A stretch of DNA of 64,000 nucleotides from Paenibacillus sp. BSR1-1 (GCF_030403775.1 NZ_JAQMWQ010000003.1:1-64000); one strand, 5' to 3'. Numbered from the stretch's first letter, positions 51,746-59,947 are shown. Notes: generated from the letters alone by a model not told the origin. Numbers and translations: made by a program.

Positions 51746-52084
51746 ATGGCGATACGTGATCGCGGTATGGTTAAATGGCAGGCAGCATTTCAATTGCCAG
51801 AATTAGCGAAGACTCAGAAGGATTTTTGGCTTGATACTAAGCGGGAAAGGAAGCCAATCATTGACGAGCATGAAGCAGAAGAGTTCGACTTACGCATTAT
51901 TTACGCAATGGAATATAACCATTCGATAAAGCTGATGATATGGGCCGATGGCTTTACGAAGGAAATGACAGGACGAATACAATTCGTTGATCCGGTAACG
52001 CATGAGCTGCGGATTGAAGTTAAAGACGGAGAGTTTGAGCGGGTGGCATTCGATAGTGTAGTCGGAGTGAAGGTCGTTGAATAA
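51746..52084 (+). CDS. YolD-like family protein
   Basis: The 112-aa product MAIRDRGMVKWQAAFQLPELAKTQKDFW...PIIDEHEAEEFDLRIIYAMEYNHSIKLMIWADGFTKEMTGRI matches the YolD-like family of prophage-associated small proteins, frequently placed beside a Y-family DNA polymerase (UvrX/YqjW). No polymerase gene is present here. AGGAGG precedes the ATG. Its G+C content is higher than the flanks. Probably left by a prophage or other mobile element. Confidence 0.8.
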   Translation: MAIRDRGMVKWQAAFQLPELAKTQKDFWLDTKRERKPIIDEHEAEEFDLRIIYAMEYNHSIKLMIWADGFTKEMTGRIQFVDPVTHELRIEVKDGEFERVAFDSVVGVKVVE

Positions 52085-52205
52085 GGCCGCCTTTTCCAGA
52101 AGGGGTTTTGACGTTTCTAACTTGCGTATAATTTTTCTAACTCAGGTGCCTGAAATATCTTTACATTCCCGAAAATTCTGATATTATAGTGCGGAGGTGA
52201 TAAGC

Positions 52206-52397
52206 TTGAACATTTCGGAATTACTCAAAGAGAGTTACCGATACGATAAGTTAATCGAAGCCCAGGTCGATAAGAGCCCGGATGAGTTAGTCGTAAGTGA
52301 TGACGGCAGCAAAACGTTCTTTATTGTTTCACGGGAATTATTTGAAAGTAAACTTCAGCCACTCGGATACGAAATCGTAGTAGCAGACGGAGAGTAA
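52206..52397 (+). CDS. Small hypothetical protein, 63 aa
   Basis: MNISELLKESYRYDKLIEAQ, then VDKSPDELVVSDDGSKTFF and IVSRELFESKLQPLGYEIVV. Soluble and acidic; not recognised. TTG 52206 is chosen because GGAGGTGAT ends just before it; GTG 52197 lies inside that site. It follows the YolD-like gene by 120 nt and probably came with it. Confidence 0.5.
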   Translation: MNISELLKESYRYDKLIEAQVDKSPDELVVSDDGSKTFFIVSRELFESKLQPLGYEIVVADGE

Positions 52398-52561
52398 TTT
52401 GCTCTTCGTTTTTTTTATTTCGCCAGCAACACCGTACGTACATATAAAAAAGCGCCCGACTCAACGCAAGCCGAACGCTCCACCGCTACCTACTTCTGAA
52501 TGTTAACCTTTTCGAAAGCATTATCGATCGTGCATCTTCGTTTTCTCCGCATCCCGAATTA

Positions 52562-52909
52562 ATGGATAGGCAGGAAAGATTATTTGATGCTTTGGAAATG
52601 AGAGGGTTTTTAGTTGAGAAAAAGGGATCATTCCTAACATTATCTCGTGGAAGTGCAGCATTAGACTACCCAGCACTAAAAGCACTTTTAAAAAGTTACA
52701 ATTTTCCTGTGTTTTGGCAGGGCAATCACTTTCAACTACTTTTAAATCAATTCCCAGTAGCCATGATGAAGAAGATTACAACGAAACCAGGACACGAGTT
52801 CCCGGTAAGCATGAATGACTACCATTTTAAATGGAATGCCTTTGGAAATCGAAGAAATGGGTTAAAGGTCAATACGCTTGAATTAGACCCTATATCGCCT
52901 GAAAACTAG
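52562..52909 (+). CDS. Hypothetical protein, 115 aa
   Basis: MDRQERLFDALEMRGFLVEK and later DYPALKALLKSYNFPVFWQGNHFQLLLNQF. It is soluble, without recognised domains. There is no ribosome-binding site ahead of ATG 52562, so this may be a truncated gene whose true start is lost. It lies between the YolD-like gene and the decayed DnaD module. Confidence 0.4.
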   Translation: MDRQERLFDALEMRGFLVEKKGSFLTLSRGSAALDYPALKALLKSYNFPVFWQGNHFQLLLNQFPVAMMKKITTKPGHEFPVSMNDYHFKWNAFGNRRNGLKVNTLELDPISPEN

Positions 52910-52942
52910 TATATGAAAAAAAGCTATGAGGATAAATTAACA

Positions 52943-53100
52943 TGGCTTATAAATTAAATGTAAACGCAGAAGAAATTAAAGACAGAAAGATTTCCGCTTT
53001 TAAAAGAAATAAAGAAATGAAGCAAATAGTAGAATCCTATAGAGAAAGTGGTGATTATTCATGATTAGTCAAATGGTTTGAAGAGGTAAGTGCAGAATAA
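52943..53100 (+). pseudogene. Decayed small gene upstream of DnaD (copy 2)
   Basis: ATG 52943 gives MAYKLNVNAEEIK, then a frameshift leads to ISAFKRNKEMKQIVESYRES and GDYS, a stop, then LVKWFEEVSAE. It matches the vestige at 60484-60593 (FKRNKQMKQIA, SYRESGDFLGLIEWMEKKIK). The intact gene would be about 50 aa. Confidence 0.6.
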
Positions 53101-53178
53101 AATGGTCAACCCATTTTATTCATGAATTTCTATTTCAAGTATGAAGGGATTTTATTAGCAGAAAGGCAGTGGTTGAAG

Positions 53179-53865
53179 ATGGCAAAGTTTAGACTGGTAC
53201 GTACTGATTTTTGGAAGAATCCAATTGTTTCTGAGGAGATGACTCCGGAGGATAAGTATTTCTACCATTATTTTCTTACGGATCCACATACGACTAAAAC
53301 TGGAATCTATAAAATCACCAAGAAACAAATTCCCGCCTTTATCCAGGTTATATTTCCCCCAGTTTTTCATCGCCAATTCTCTCGTTTCAGGATTGTAACG
53401 GATCAGCTTGTGGTGCACGATAAAACGTTCCATTAACGAATTTACACTCTCATTCGAATAGCCCAATTCAAAAGCAAAACCTTGATGAATTGTATTTTTT
53501 CCGAGTTAATAGATGTGGAGGATCTCTCACTAATTCCATATGTTTCGGAATCCATTCAAAAACAGGATGTGAACAAGAAGAGATGGTTTTCGGCAAGGAA
53601 GTTAACGACCAAAATGAAAATAATACTTATCAAGATACTGAATGTGGAGAGCATGACGCTGCGTTGATGCCTGGTTATAAGATACGGGTACAAAAAGAAA
53701 ATAAAAACAACATCAAGAAGCTAGTAGTCCTAATATAGAGGAAAATCCAGACATCGAGAATCCACTACAGAATAATCAAATAGATGTGAAAGAAATTGTT
53801 GAGTTTTGAGACAACAATGGATTTGGTTTTTCGAATGTGAATGCGTAACAGCAGCTTGTACCGGT
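53179..53865 (+). pseudogene. DnaD-like replication gene broken by an internal inversion
   Basis: The 5' part (MAKFRLVRTDFWKNPIVSEE, YKITKK) runs parallel to the intact gene at 60860. From about 53330 to 53484 the sequence is the reverse complement of the next segment: the minus strand reads ELGYSNESVNSLMERFIVHH, then LIRYNPETRELAMKNWGKYN. After 53485 the forward order resumes (NCIFSELIDVEDLSLIPYVSESIQKQ), then frameshifts and stops (KEIVEF*DNNGFGFSNVNA*QQL). An inversion of about 155 bp, plus point decay, inactivated it. Confidence 0.82.
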
Positions 53866-53920
53866 TAATTTCTACTCGTTGTAAAAAACTTTGGCTGAGA
53901 GTTATTAATAAAATCATTTT

Positions 53921-53970
53921 TTTGAAATAGGACAATCGTATAAGCAAAACTATCAAATTACTAATAGGAT
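53921..53970 (+). promoter_or_regulatory. Conserved upstream block of Cys-rich gene 1
   Basis: TTTGAAATAGGACAATCGTA then TAAGCAAAACTATCAAATTA and CTAATAGG. The same block, with few changes, lies before the next gene (54595-54641). It is the best candidate for a shared promoter; I cannot assign a sigma factor. Confidence 0.4.
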
Positions 53971-53999
53971 GTAATATTAATATAAAGGAGTGTGATAAA

Positions 54000-54464
54000 T
54001 TGACATACGAAAATTACATGCGGAATCGAGAAAATAGATTAAGAATCCATAACCAAGGGAATTGTGGCTGCAATCCCCAAGATCGTAACTCTGATGGATT
54101 GGGTAATTTTCCTCCCAGAGAATGCCCTGCTCAGGTAAGGGCAACTGGAGAGGTAAATGCAAATTTATGTCCAGGATGTTCAAACGGAGGCAGTACTTTG
54201 TTATTTGAATCAGCTGCTGCGGGCTCATTTCTAGCAACAACTATTAATCGTCGTATGGCGTTTGACTCTATTCAAAATAAATTAACTGTAACAGGTATAG
54301 GGTTCTATTTTGATGCTGTTACTAGATTCGTTCCAAACTTCGTTGCTACCTTTTCACCCGGAGAAAATAAAATCTCGTTTATACTTTATTTCCAAACTGG
54401 AGAAGCTCGGTTAGAATTTAATCAATCAAGTACCATAACTCCGTGTCCTTTACCATCCTCTTAA
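54000..54464 (+). CDS. Cys-rich surface-type protein 1
   Basis: The 154-aa product starts at TTG 54000 behind AAAGGAGTGTGAT. Its N-terminal 30 residues (MTYENYMRNRENRLRIHNQG, NCGCNPQ) are nearly the same as those of the next gene, but the remaining domain (ECPAQVRATGEVNANLCPGC, then FDSIQNKLTVTGIGFYFDAV and beta-rich C terminus) is different. There is no signal peptide. A beta-rich, Cys-containing protein with a conserved leader suggests self-assembly in the mother cell, as for spore appendage or coat proteins; this is inference. Confidence 0.6.
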   Translation: MTYENYMRNRENRLRIHNQGNCGCNPQDRNSDGLGNFPPRECPAQVRATGEVNANLCPGCSNGGSTLLFESAAAGSFLATTINRRMAFDSIQNKLTVTGIGFYFDAVTRFVPNFVATFSPGENKISFILYFQTGEARLEFNQSSTITPCPLPSS

Positions 54465-54594
54465 CCACCAGCTGATTCATTTGCAGATGAAAACTAATAA
54501 CAGCTTTAAAAATATTAAAATACTATTAAAACTATGAGCTATACGTCCGAAATTTGGAAAAACATTGAATGAAAAGATTGTGATATTTAATTTA

Positions 54595-54641
54595 TTTGAA
54601 ATAGCACAAGCGTATAGCAATATTATCAAATTATTAATAGG
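54595..54641 (+). promoter_or_regulatory. Conserved upstream block of Cys-rich gene 2
   Basis: ATTTGAAATAGCACAAGCGT then ATAGCAATATTATCAAATTA and TTAATAGG, a copy of the block at 53921-53970 at the same distance from the start. Confidence 0.4.
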
Positions 54642-54674
54642 TTCAAATATCTTACTAGAAAGGAGTGTGATAAA

Positions 54675-55121
54675 TTGACATTCGAAAATTACATGCTGAA
54701 TCGTGAAAATCGATTAAGAAACCACAACCAAGGGAATTGTGGTTGCAATCCCCAAGTTGGTAACTCTACAGACGTAAACAGAGGTACAGAGGGCATTTTT
54801 TGTGGTTGTCGTGCTTCTAATATTAGAGATATCAGACAAATATTCGTAGACAGAAATAGAGGTGTAAGTAGATATTTAGCAGATGCAGACTTAAGATGTA
54901 ATGGTATAGGTTGTAGTGGACGAGATAGTGATATTCGATATACATGGAACTTTGATCCTATATTTGGAAATTTTAGGGTTGAAATCGGACCTGGAGGGAG
55001 TACCATAACAGTATATGGTAAAGGAGTATTCGAACTCTCTGTCCAAGTAGTCTTTACATGTTCCAGCTCTATTGAAACGGACCGATGTACAAGAGACCAT
55101 TCTAGGATATTTAATATATAA
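54675..55121 (+). CDS. Cys-rich Ig/PKD-like surface-type protein 2
   Basis: The 148-aa product has the same leader as its neighbour (MTFENYMLNRENRLRNHNQG, NCGCNPQ), followed by a domain with YLADADLRCNGIGCSGRDSD, IRYTWNFDPIFGNFRVEIGP and GKGVFELSVQVVFTC. The Y.W ... G.G.F.L.V.V.F.C pattern is that of a PKD or Ig-like beta sandwich with added Cys pairs. TTG start behind AAAGGAGTGTGAT. No signal peptide or membrane segment. It is second of a family of four with this domain. Confidence 0.62.
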   Translation: MTFENYMLNRENRLRNHNQGNCGCNPQVGNSTDVNRGTEGIFCGCRASNIRDIRQIFVDRNRGVSRYLADADLRCNGIGCSGRDSDIRYTWNFDPIFGNFRVEIGPGGSTITVYGKGVFELSVQVVFTCSSSIETDRCTRDHSRIFNI

Positions 55122-55283
55122 AACAACCTCAGAAATGGGGTTGTTTCTTTATCCTATTACCACTGGGCTTACGAATGATCTAGGATATCGTTATAATTAA
55201 ACCAATTTTTTTAATTTGTACAAGCACTTTATTCTATTATGAATATTTTGATAGTGTACTAGTTTAAAAGTGAGGTGATATTT

Positions 55284-55688
55284 TTGTTTAATGAAAGATA
55301 TGAACGAGTTAGGGCAAACCAAAGGGATTGTAACTGCGATTTGCCACTCCAAACTGCGGCATGTTGTTCTGGCTCTAACCTAAGAACCCCAGGTATTAAA
55401 AGAACAAGCACTCCTGGCGTATACTTTGCGGATGCTGATCTACAATGCTCTACCATTTTTTGTACTGGCAGTGACTCAGATATTATTTATGATTGGAGTA
55501 TCATACCAAGTTTAGGAAATGCAAGAATCGTAGGAGATCGACGGAAAGTAGGTGACAACAGAGTAGAAATCGAAGGATCTGGTACCTTTTGGTTAACGGT
55601 ACAAGTTACCTTTCGATGCCAGGTTAATGTTCCACCATTTCCATTTGCAAGCTGTCTTGTAGAAACTACCGTAAAATTCAATCAGTAG
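55284..55688 (+). CDS. Cys-rich Ig/PKD-like surface-type protein 3
   Basis: The 134-aa product begins at TTG 55284 (GAGGTGAT 8 nt before). The N-terminal Cys cluster (DCNCDLPLQTAACCSGS) is followed by LRTPGIKRTSTPGVYFADAD, LQCSTIFCTGSDSDIIYDW and GSGTFWLTVQVTFRC. LRTPGIK.TSTPG.YFADADL is almost identical in the convergent gene at 55951-56346, so the pair is an inverted duplication. No signal peptide. Confidence 0.62.
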   Translation: MFNERYERVRANQRDCNCDLPLQTAACCSGSNLRTPGIKRTSTPGVYFADADLQCSTIFCTGSDSDIIYDWSIIPSLGNARIVGDRRKVGDNRVEIEGSGTFWLTVQVTFRCQVNVPPFPFASCLVETTVKFNQ

Positions 55689-55857
55689 TATTATTTGGGG
55701 GTGGCTGTAAAGGGGGAATTTGTTAATCCAATTATCTAAGGTGCCATGTAGTCCAACTTCAATACCACCCCTTTTGTTCCATTTTTAAACCAGGTTGTCC
55801 ACTTCTTTGTTTTTCTAAAAATCCGCATCTACTATTCATACATAAATTACATAAAAA

Positions 55858-55890
55858 AGAGACGATATTCGTCGAATAATACGTCTCAAC
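55858..55890 (-). terminator. Terminator of Cys-rich gene 4
   Basis: GAGACG-ATATTCG-t-CGAATAAT-ACGTCTC stem with a T-run on the minus strand, 60 bp beyond the stop of the 55951-56346 gene. In 55689-55857 there is only a distant GGGGTGG/CCACCCC pair. Confidence 0.7.
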
Positions 55891-55950
55891 AGTTATACGA
55901 ATTCTTTATTGGCAAAAAGAAAGCCAACATGAATGGTTTCACTTCCTATA

Positions 55951-56346
55951 TTATTGACTGAAACGTACTGCAGCTTCTCTGCGACAAGTGGCATATCCTC
56001 TAGTAAGTCTGACGATCGGTACACGGAAAAGCGGAAGTTGACAATGAAAAAAAACCACGACGGTTAGTACAAATTCACCATGTCCTGCTACAAGAACAGT
56101 ATTGTCTCCAGTCTTAAACGTAGGTCCTTCGATTCTAACGTCTCCACTTATTCGCTGTAAAGTCCATACATAACCAATTAGCGAATCAATTCCAGTACAA
56201 TCCCCAGCACAAACTAAATCTGCATCTGCAAAATATCGTCCCGGAGTGCTTGTCGGCTTAATACCTGGGGTTCTAAGTCGAGATGAACTGCAACAACCTT
56301 CACGAGGATTTGGATTTACTTGGAATCTATTTCTTGATGATGACAT
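55951..56346 (-). CDS. Cys-rich Ig/PKD-like surface-type protein 4
   Basis: The 131-aa product MSSSRNRFQVNPNPREGCCS, then LRTPGIKPTSTPGRYFADAD, LVCAGDCTGIDSLIGYVW and GHGEFVLTVVVFFHCQ. It has the CC N terminus and the same beta-sandwich domain as copies 2, 3 and 5. GGAGGTGAG lies before the ATG. It points toward copy 3, the sequence being in inverted order. No signal peptide. Confidence 0.62.
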   Translation of the reverse strand: MSSSRNRFQVNPNPREGCCSSSRLRTPGIKPTSTPGRYFADADLVCAGDCTGIDSLIGYVWTLQRISGDVRIEGPTFKTGDNTVLVAGHGEFVLTVVVFFHCQLPLFRVPIVRLTRGYATCRREAAVRFSQ

Positions 56347-56469
56347 GTTTTCTCACCTCCATTTACAAGTAATTATTCTATTCCTGAAGAAGTCTTTCTT
56401 AAGGGAGTGGACGATTATTTAAATTATGTGACAGAATACCTCATACTGATTTCCTGAAAAATGTTCTGT

Positions 56470-56961
56470 TTATTGTTGGGTGAATCTTCTGGTTAAGGAT
56501 TGCTTACACTCAATAGGAACCCAAACAGCTACTGGACCCGGTATAAACTGCCTGCAAACGAAAGTAACCTCGACAGTCAAATCAAACGTGCCACTTCCAC
56601 CTACTACGACAGTGGGCTCGGTAGCCTTCACAATAGGTCCTACAAGTCCTACATTTCCTGAAATAGCTCTCAGAGTCCATCGGTATTCAATGTTAACGTC
56701 ACTTCCAACACAACCAACAACGCTCCCTAATCCCTTACATTGAAGATTTACTGAGGCATAGTATTGATAACGTTGTATTGGAAATATATCGAGAATTCTG
56801 GAATCAGAGCATGTACAGATATCAATGGATTCAGCTTCGCTGAAACTCCTATTTTGTCTGCAAGGACACTCTGAATCCAAATCATTTGGATTGCTATATA
56901 ACCCAGGAATATCTGCGATATAAGGTCTACTATTTGAATGATTTTTTTTATTAGACGCCAT
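56470..56961 (-). CDS. Cys-rich Ig/PKD-like surface-type protein 5
   Basis: The 163-aa product has a longer N terminus (ECPCRQNRSFSEAESIDICTCSD) and then YYASVNLQCKGLGSVVGCVG, IEYRWTLRAISGNVGLVGP and GSGTFDLTVEVTFVCRQ. It is the most divergent of the four domain copies. AAGGAGGTGAAG precedes the ATG. No signal peptide. It is transcribed separately from copy 4 or through it on the minus strand. Confidence 0.6.
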   Translation of the reverse strand: MASNKKNHSNSRPYIADIPGLYSNPNDLDSECPCRQNRSFSEAESIDICTCSDSRILDIFPIQRYQYYASVNLQCKGLGSVVGCVGSDVNIEYRWTLRAISGNVGLVGPIVKATEPTVVVGGSGTFDLTVEVTFVCRQFIPGPVAVWVPIECKQSLTRRFTQQ

Positions 56962-57156
56962 TTCTTCACCTCCTTAATGCTTGTACTATTAAAAATATTC
57001 AATATTGAACAAATTGTTTGGACTTCTATCAAGATTGGATTAAATATACTAGAAAAAGATTGATAAACGCTTTGAAATCTATAGGGAAGGTTCTTGTGAT
57101 TCAAATGATAATTTAATTAGGACCACATTAATGAGAATATTCTTGATAAACTGGCA

Positions 57157-57486
57157 GTGTCCATATCAAGCGGGAACAAAAATAAGAAAGAATATAGTAA
57201 CTTAATTAGAATTATTTTTAACAAAAGTCTTTCAAAAGGTTTTACTGTAAGAGAGGTTGTTCGGATGTTCTTCATTAGTAAGTATGACAATGGAGGTGAA
57301 AGAAATGATTTTGAACTACGATATAATGTAAAGCGTCTTTTCGTAAAAGCAACGCTCGAAAATGTTTTTGAAACATAAATGGAGCGACTAGGAGAATTAA
57401 ATATCATTAAAAAAGAGCTTTGCCAGTCTAAACAGCAAAGAAAAATTAGCTTTAACTACAACTTTCAAATTTATGACAAATATTAA
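57157..57486 (+). pseudogene. Gene remnant with in-frame stop
   Basis: One frame reads IRIIFNKSLSKGFTVREVVR, MFFISKYDNGGERNDFELRY, NVKRLFVKATLENVFET, a TAA, and then directly ATG-ERLGELNIIKKELCQSKQQR to 57486. The two halves look like one helical, possibly winged-helix protein of about 110 aa split by a nonsense change. No clear start. The family is not recognised. Confidence 0.4.
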
Positions 57487-57499
57487 AACTGGTCTAAAA

Positions 57500-57580
57500 A
57501 AATAGGACTTCCAAATTTGGATGTCCTATTTTTTTTGTGAACATTTTTTAACAATTTGAGTGTATGAACCACTTTTGAAT
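57500..57580 (+). repeat. Direct repeat 2, terminator-like block
   Basis: GGACTTCCAAATTTGGATGT then CCTATTTTTTTTGTGAACAT, TTTTTAACAATTTGAGTG and GAACCACTT match the block at 51174-51247. The stem is GGACxTCCAAA/TTTGGAxGTCC. Confidence 0.65.
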
Positions 57581-57728
57581 TTGTTAAAGAATGGAATAAT
57601 GATTATCATTTGATAAAATATGTGCCAGTCTTTGAAAAGAAGATCATAAAAGTTGAAGAATGCCATGTATATTATGAATATGGAAAAGGATATACAGATA
57701 GAAGATTTTGTAAAAGTAATGACGCGTA
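57579..57728 (+). pseudogene. Headless gene fragment
   Basis: An open frame reads EFVKEWNNDYHLIKYVPVFE, KKIIKVEECHVYYEYGKGYT and DRRFCKSNDA before a stop. It lacks any start; it adjoins direct repeat 2, which may have replaced its 5' part. Confidence 0.35.
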
Positions 57729-57806
57729 ACTATTCTTTATATGAAGATGCAAAAAAATATCAAATATGGGGCAGCGGTTAAACCGTTGGCCTTAGGAATA
57801 AAAACC

Positions 57807-57836
57807 GACCCCTCTCTTAGTTGAGAGGGGTCTTTC
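57807..57836. terminator. Intrinsic terminator
   Basis: GACCCCTCTC-ttagtt-GAGAGGGGTC followed by TTTCTT; perfect 10-bp stem with no intact gene directly upstream. Confidence 0.8.
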
Positions 57837-57992
57837 TTATTTAGACTCAGCTCGCAATACATAGTTGCCCGCTTTAAAGCATCATTGATCCGAGCTTTAT
57901 ACTCATCATATGTGGATAAAAGATACACAAGTTATTTTGAAAAAAGGTTAAGTAAGGAAGATTTGACAAATCATAAGTAGAAGGAGGATTTG

Positions 57993-58277
57993 AAATGAAA
58001 TTTACTATTCGTATTTTCTTCAGTGAAAACAAACTTTAATAATTCAATATTTGAAAGAGAGCTAAAAAAATTCTTAGAGGAAATTAGTGTATCTGTAACA
58101 AGTATTAATTTTAATCAATTGGAAGAAAATTACATACATAATAAAAGGAATATTATTGAAATAAATGTTGAAGTTAAAGGGGAATATATCGATTATAGAA
58201 CCGTTTTTGGTTGTGTATTTTTAGTAATAGATGAACTTTCTTTAAATTTATCTGGATTAGATATAAATGAAGAATAG
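57993..58277 (+). pseudogene. Small hypothetical gene, probable frameshift
   Basis: A strong AAGGAGG site precedes ATG 57993, which reads MKFTIRIFFSENKL and stops at 58037. From 58023 another frame continues KTNFNNSIFERELKKFLEEI through VIDELSLNLSGLDINEE (84 aa with GTG 58023). The best ribosome-binding site belongs to the first frame and the long product to the second, so a single-base indel near 58020 is likely. Alternatively the GTG is the real start. The protein is not recognised. Confidence 0.45.
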
Positions 58278-58342
58278 GCTTCCCTAAGTGCTTTTGTAAT
58301 TCTAAATTTTTCCCAATAAAAAATTTGTTTTTTAAGGAGGAA

Positions 58343-58606
58343 ATGATGAAAGAATTTATTATTTCATATATAGAAGATAATGAAATTGGTGGCCATAAAA
58401 AGGAAATCCTCGTTGTGGGCGAAGACTTTCAATCATGCTATGAAGAGCATATTCAAAAATATCCAACCATGGTAGGTATTGTTCAGCAATTTGATGAAGG
58501 GCACGAAGCCATAAATTTCCCCCGCCCAAACAATATTCTAATGGAAAAAGTTACTGACGAAATCTTCGAGGAAGATGAGAAAAAAAGAGAAGTTTATGAT
58601 GGATGA
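58343..58606 (+). CDS. Small hypothetical protein, ~87 aa
   Basis: MMKEFIISYIEDNEIGGHKK, then EILVVGEDFQSCYEEHIQKY and FDEGHEAINFPRPNN. Acidic, soluble, unknown. AAGGAGG lies just before the ATG pair 58343/58346. It follows the 58.0-kb gene by 65 nt, on the same strand. Confidence 0.55.
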   Translation: MMKEFIISYIEDNEIGGHKKEILVVGEDFQSCYEEHIQKYPTMVGIVQQFDEGHEAINFPRPNNILMEKVTDEIFEEDEKKREVYDG

Positions 58607-58667
58607 TCTATATCCACATTTCTGACTGAAGTGCTGACCATTTTGTCAATGCTGCAAAATCATAGCT

Positions 58668-58758
58668 AAAAATTATCGAAAATCAGGCTGCTAAATTTGG
58701 TGGCTTTTCTGAAGTGCATAAAAATCCGAACATAGAGCAGATTTATGAGAAACTATAA
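58668..58758 (+). pseudogene. Gene tail fragment
   Basis: An open stretch reads AKNYRKSGC or, in the better frame, KIIENQAAKFGGFSEVHKNP and NIEQIYEKL before TAA. No start. It is a vestige of an unknown gene preceding the DUF3231 gene. Confidence 0.3.
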
Positions 58759-58778
58759 ATAATGAAGGAGCCATTTGC

Positions 58779-59747
58779 ATGAACGTAAATGAGTTCGGCT
58801 TTCTTTGGTATCTACAATCAAGTTCGAATATGGTTAATATTTTTTTGAAAAATCTTATTGACACTGCTGAGGATAAAGATTTGAGAAGTGTTCTAGATGA
58901 AATCAATTTATTATCTACATTTCAAGAAAAAGAGGCTACAAAGATATTAAATGACAGCGGTTATAAAGAAACGCCATTTTTCAGTGAAGTTGATTTATAT
59001 AACTCCTCAGTAAAGCTTTTTACTGATCAATTAATCATTGAAATTCTTAAGCATATTACCGGAAATGGGATGCGGGTCCTCGCTTCTCAATATTCAGAAC
59101 TTACGGATATGAATGTAAAGAAATTCTTTAGTGAAGTCCTCACTAAGATTATGCAAATTGATGAATCTCTTTTAGATTTATTAAAAGAAAAGAACTTGTT
59201 ACAAAACAGTCCATTTTTATTCATGAAAGCACATGAAAGAGAGAGTAAACTGTTTAAGGTTATATCAACACAATTAAGACCACTTAATGCGGTAGAATTG
59301 GCACATATGTACAGTGCACTTCAATGCAATAATGTTGGTGTTGCTCTATGCGCTGCTTTTGCTGATGTAGTAAAAGATGTAGAGGCAAAGCAATTAATTA
59401 ATGATGGCAAGAAATTAGCATTTCATCAAGCTGCTACTTTATCGGATATTTTCAGGGAAAACGGAGTTAGTACTACAACTGGACTAGAAAGCTTCGCTCA
59501 TAGGGTGAATGAATCTCCATTTTCAGATAAGTTAATGACGAACCTAATAATGTTTTTAAATCCTATTGGAATAATAAATTTACAAAACGCTGCTGTTTCT
59601 AGTTATAAGAAGAATCATGTCAAAATACTAAGTAAATTAATAGAACAGGTCCAAAGTTTTTCAGAAAAAGGGTTTAAACTATTGGTTAAAAAAGGTTGGT
59701 TTAATGAACCACCATTAACTAGTAGTTCAATTAATTACACATTGTGA
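58779..59747 (+). CDS. DUF3231 family protein (tandem domain)
   Basis: The 322-aa product has two DUF3231-type halves (about 1-150 and 170-315), each ending in a similar block (LLKEKNLLQNSPF and LLVKKGWFNEPPLTSS). NAVELAHMYSALQCNNVGVALCAAFADVV and SPFSDKLMTNLIMFL correspond to AHCWEQFMNNSMSNVV and SPFSEKLISYLL in the 14.6-kb paralogue. Function unknown; spore formers carry many. AAGGAG precedes the ATG. It converges with a CBO0543-like gene. Confidence 0.82.
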   Translation: MNVNEFGFLWYLQSSSNMVNIFLKNLIDTAEDKDLRSVLDEINLLSTFQEKEATKILNDSGYKETPFFSEVDLYNSSVKLFTDQLIIEILKHITGNGMRVLASQYSELTDMNVKKFFSEVLTKIMQIDESLLDLLKEKNLLQNSPFLFMKAHERESKLFKVISTQLRPLNAVELAHMYSALQCNNVGVALCAAFADVVKDVEAKQLINDGKKLAFHQAATLSDIFRENGVSTTTGLESFAHRVNESPFSDKLMTNLIMFLNPIGIINLQNAAVSSYKKNHVKILSKLIEQVQSFSEKGFKLLVKKGWFNEPPLTSSSINYTL

Positions 59748-59918
59748 GGATATTGAATTTAGAATTTTAAACCCTCAAAATATTAAAGGAACCTAAATAA
59801 TTAGAGCTGCCAACTCTGAAAGCTTTTCTTCGTAAAGTAACGTGGAGTGGAACCAAGAGAGTTAAAAATCTAGTCCTATCTTTTATAGCACTTGACTAAT
59901 ATCGAGCATTTAACTTAA

Positions 59919-59947
59919 TAAAAGGGGCAGTCTAACTGCCCCTTTTT
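59919..59947. terminator. Bidirectional terminator
   Basis: AAAAAGGGGCAG-tctaa-CTGCCCCTTTTT, perfect stem between the convergent DUF3231 and CBO0543-like genes. Confidence 0.85.

Noticed and set aside
53155..53466. Minus-strand gene of 103 codons
   Set aside because: It is the inverted internal segment of the DnaD-like pseudogene, not a separate gene.
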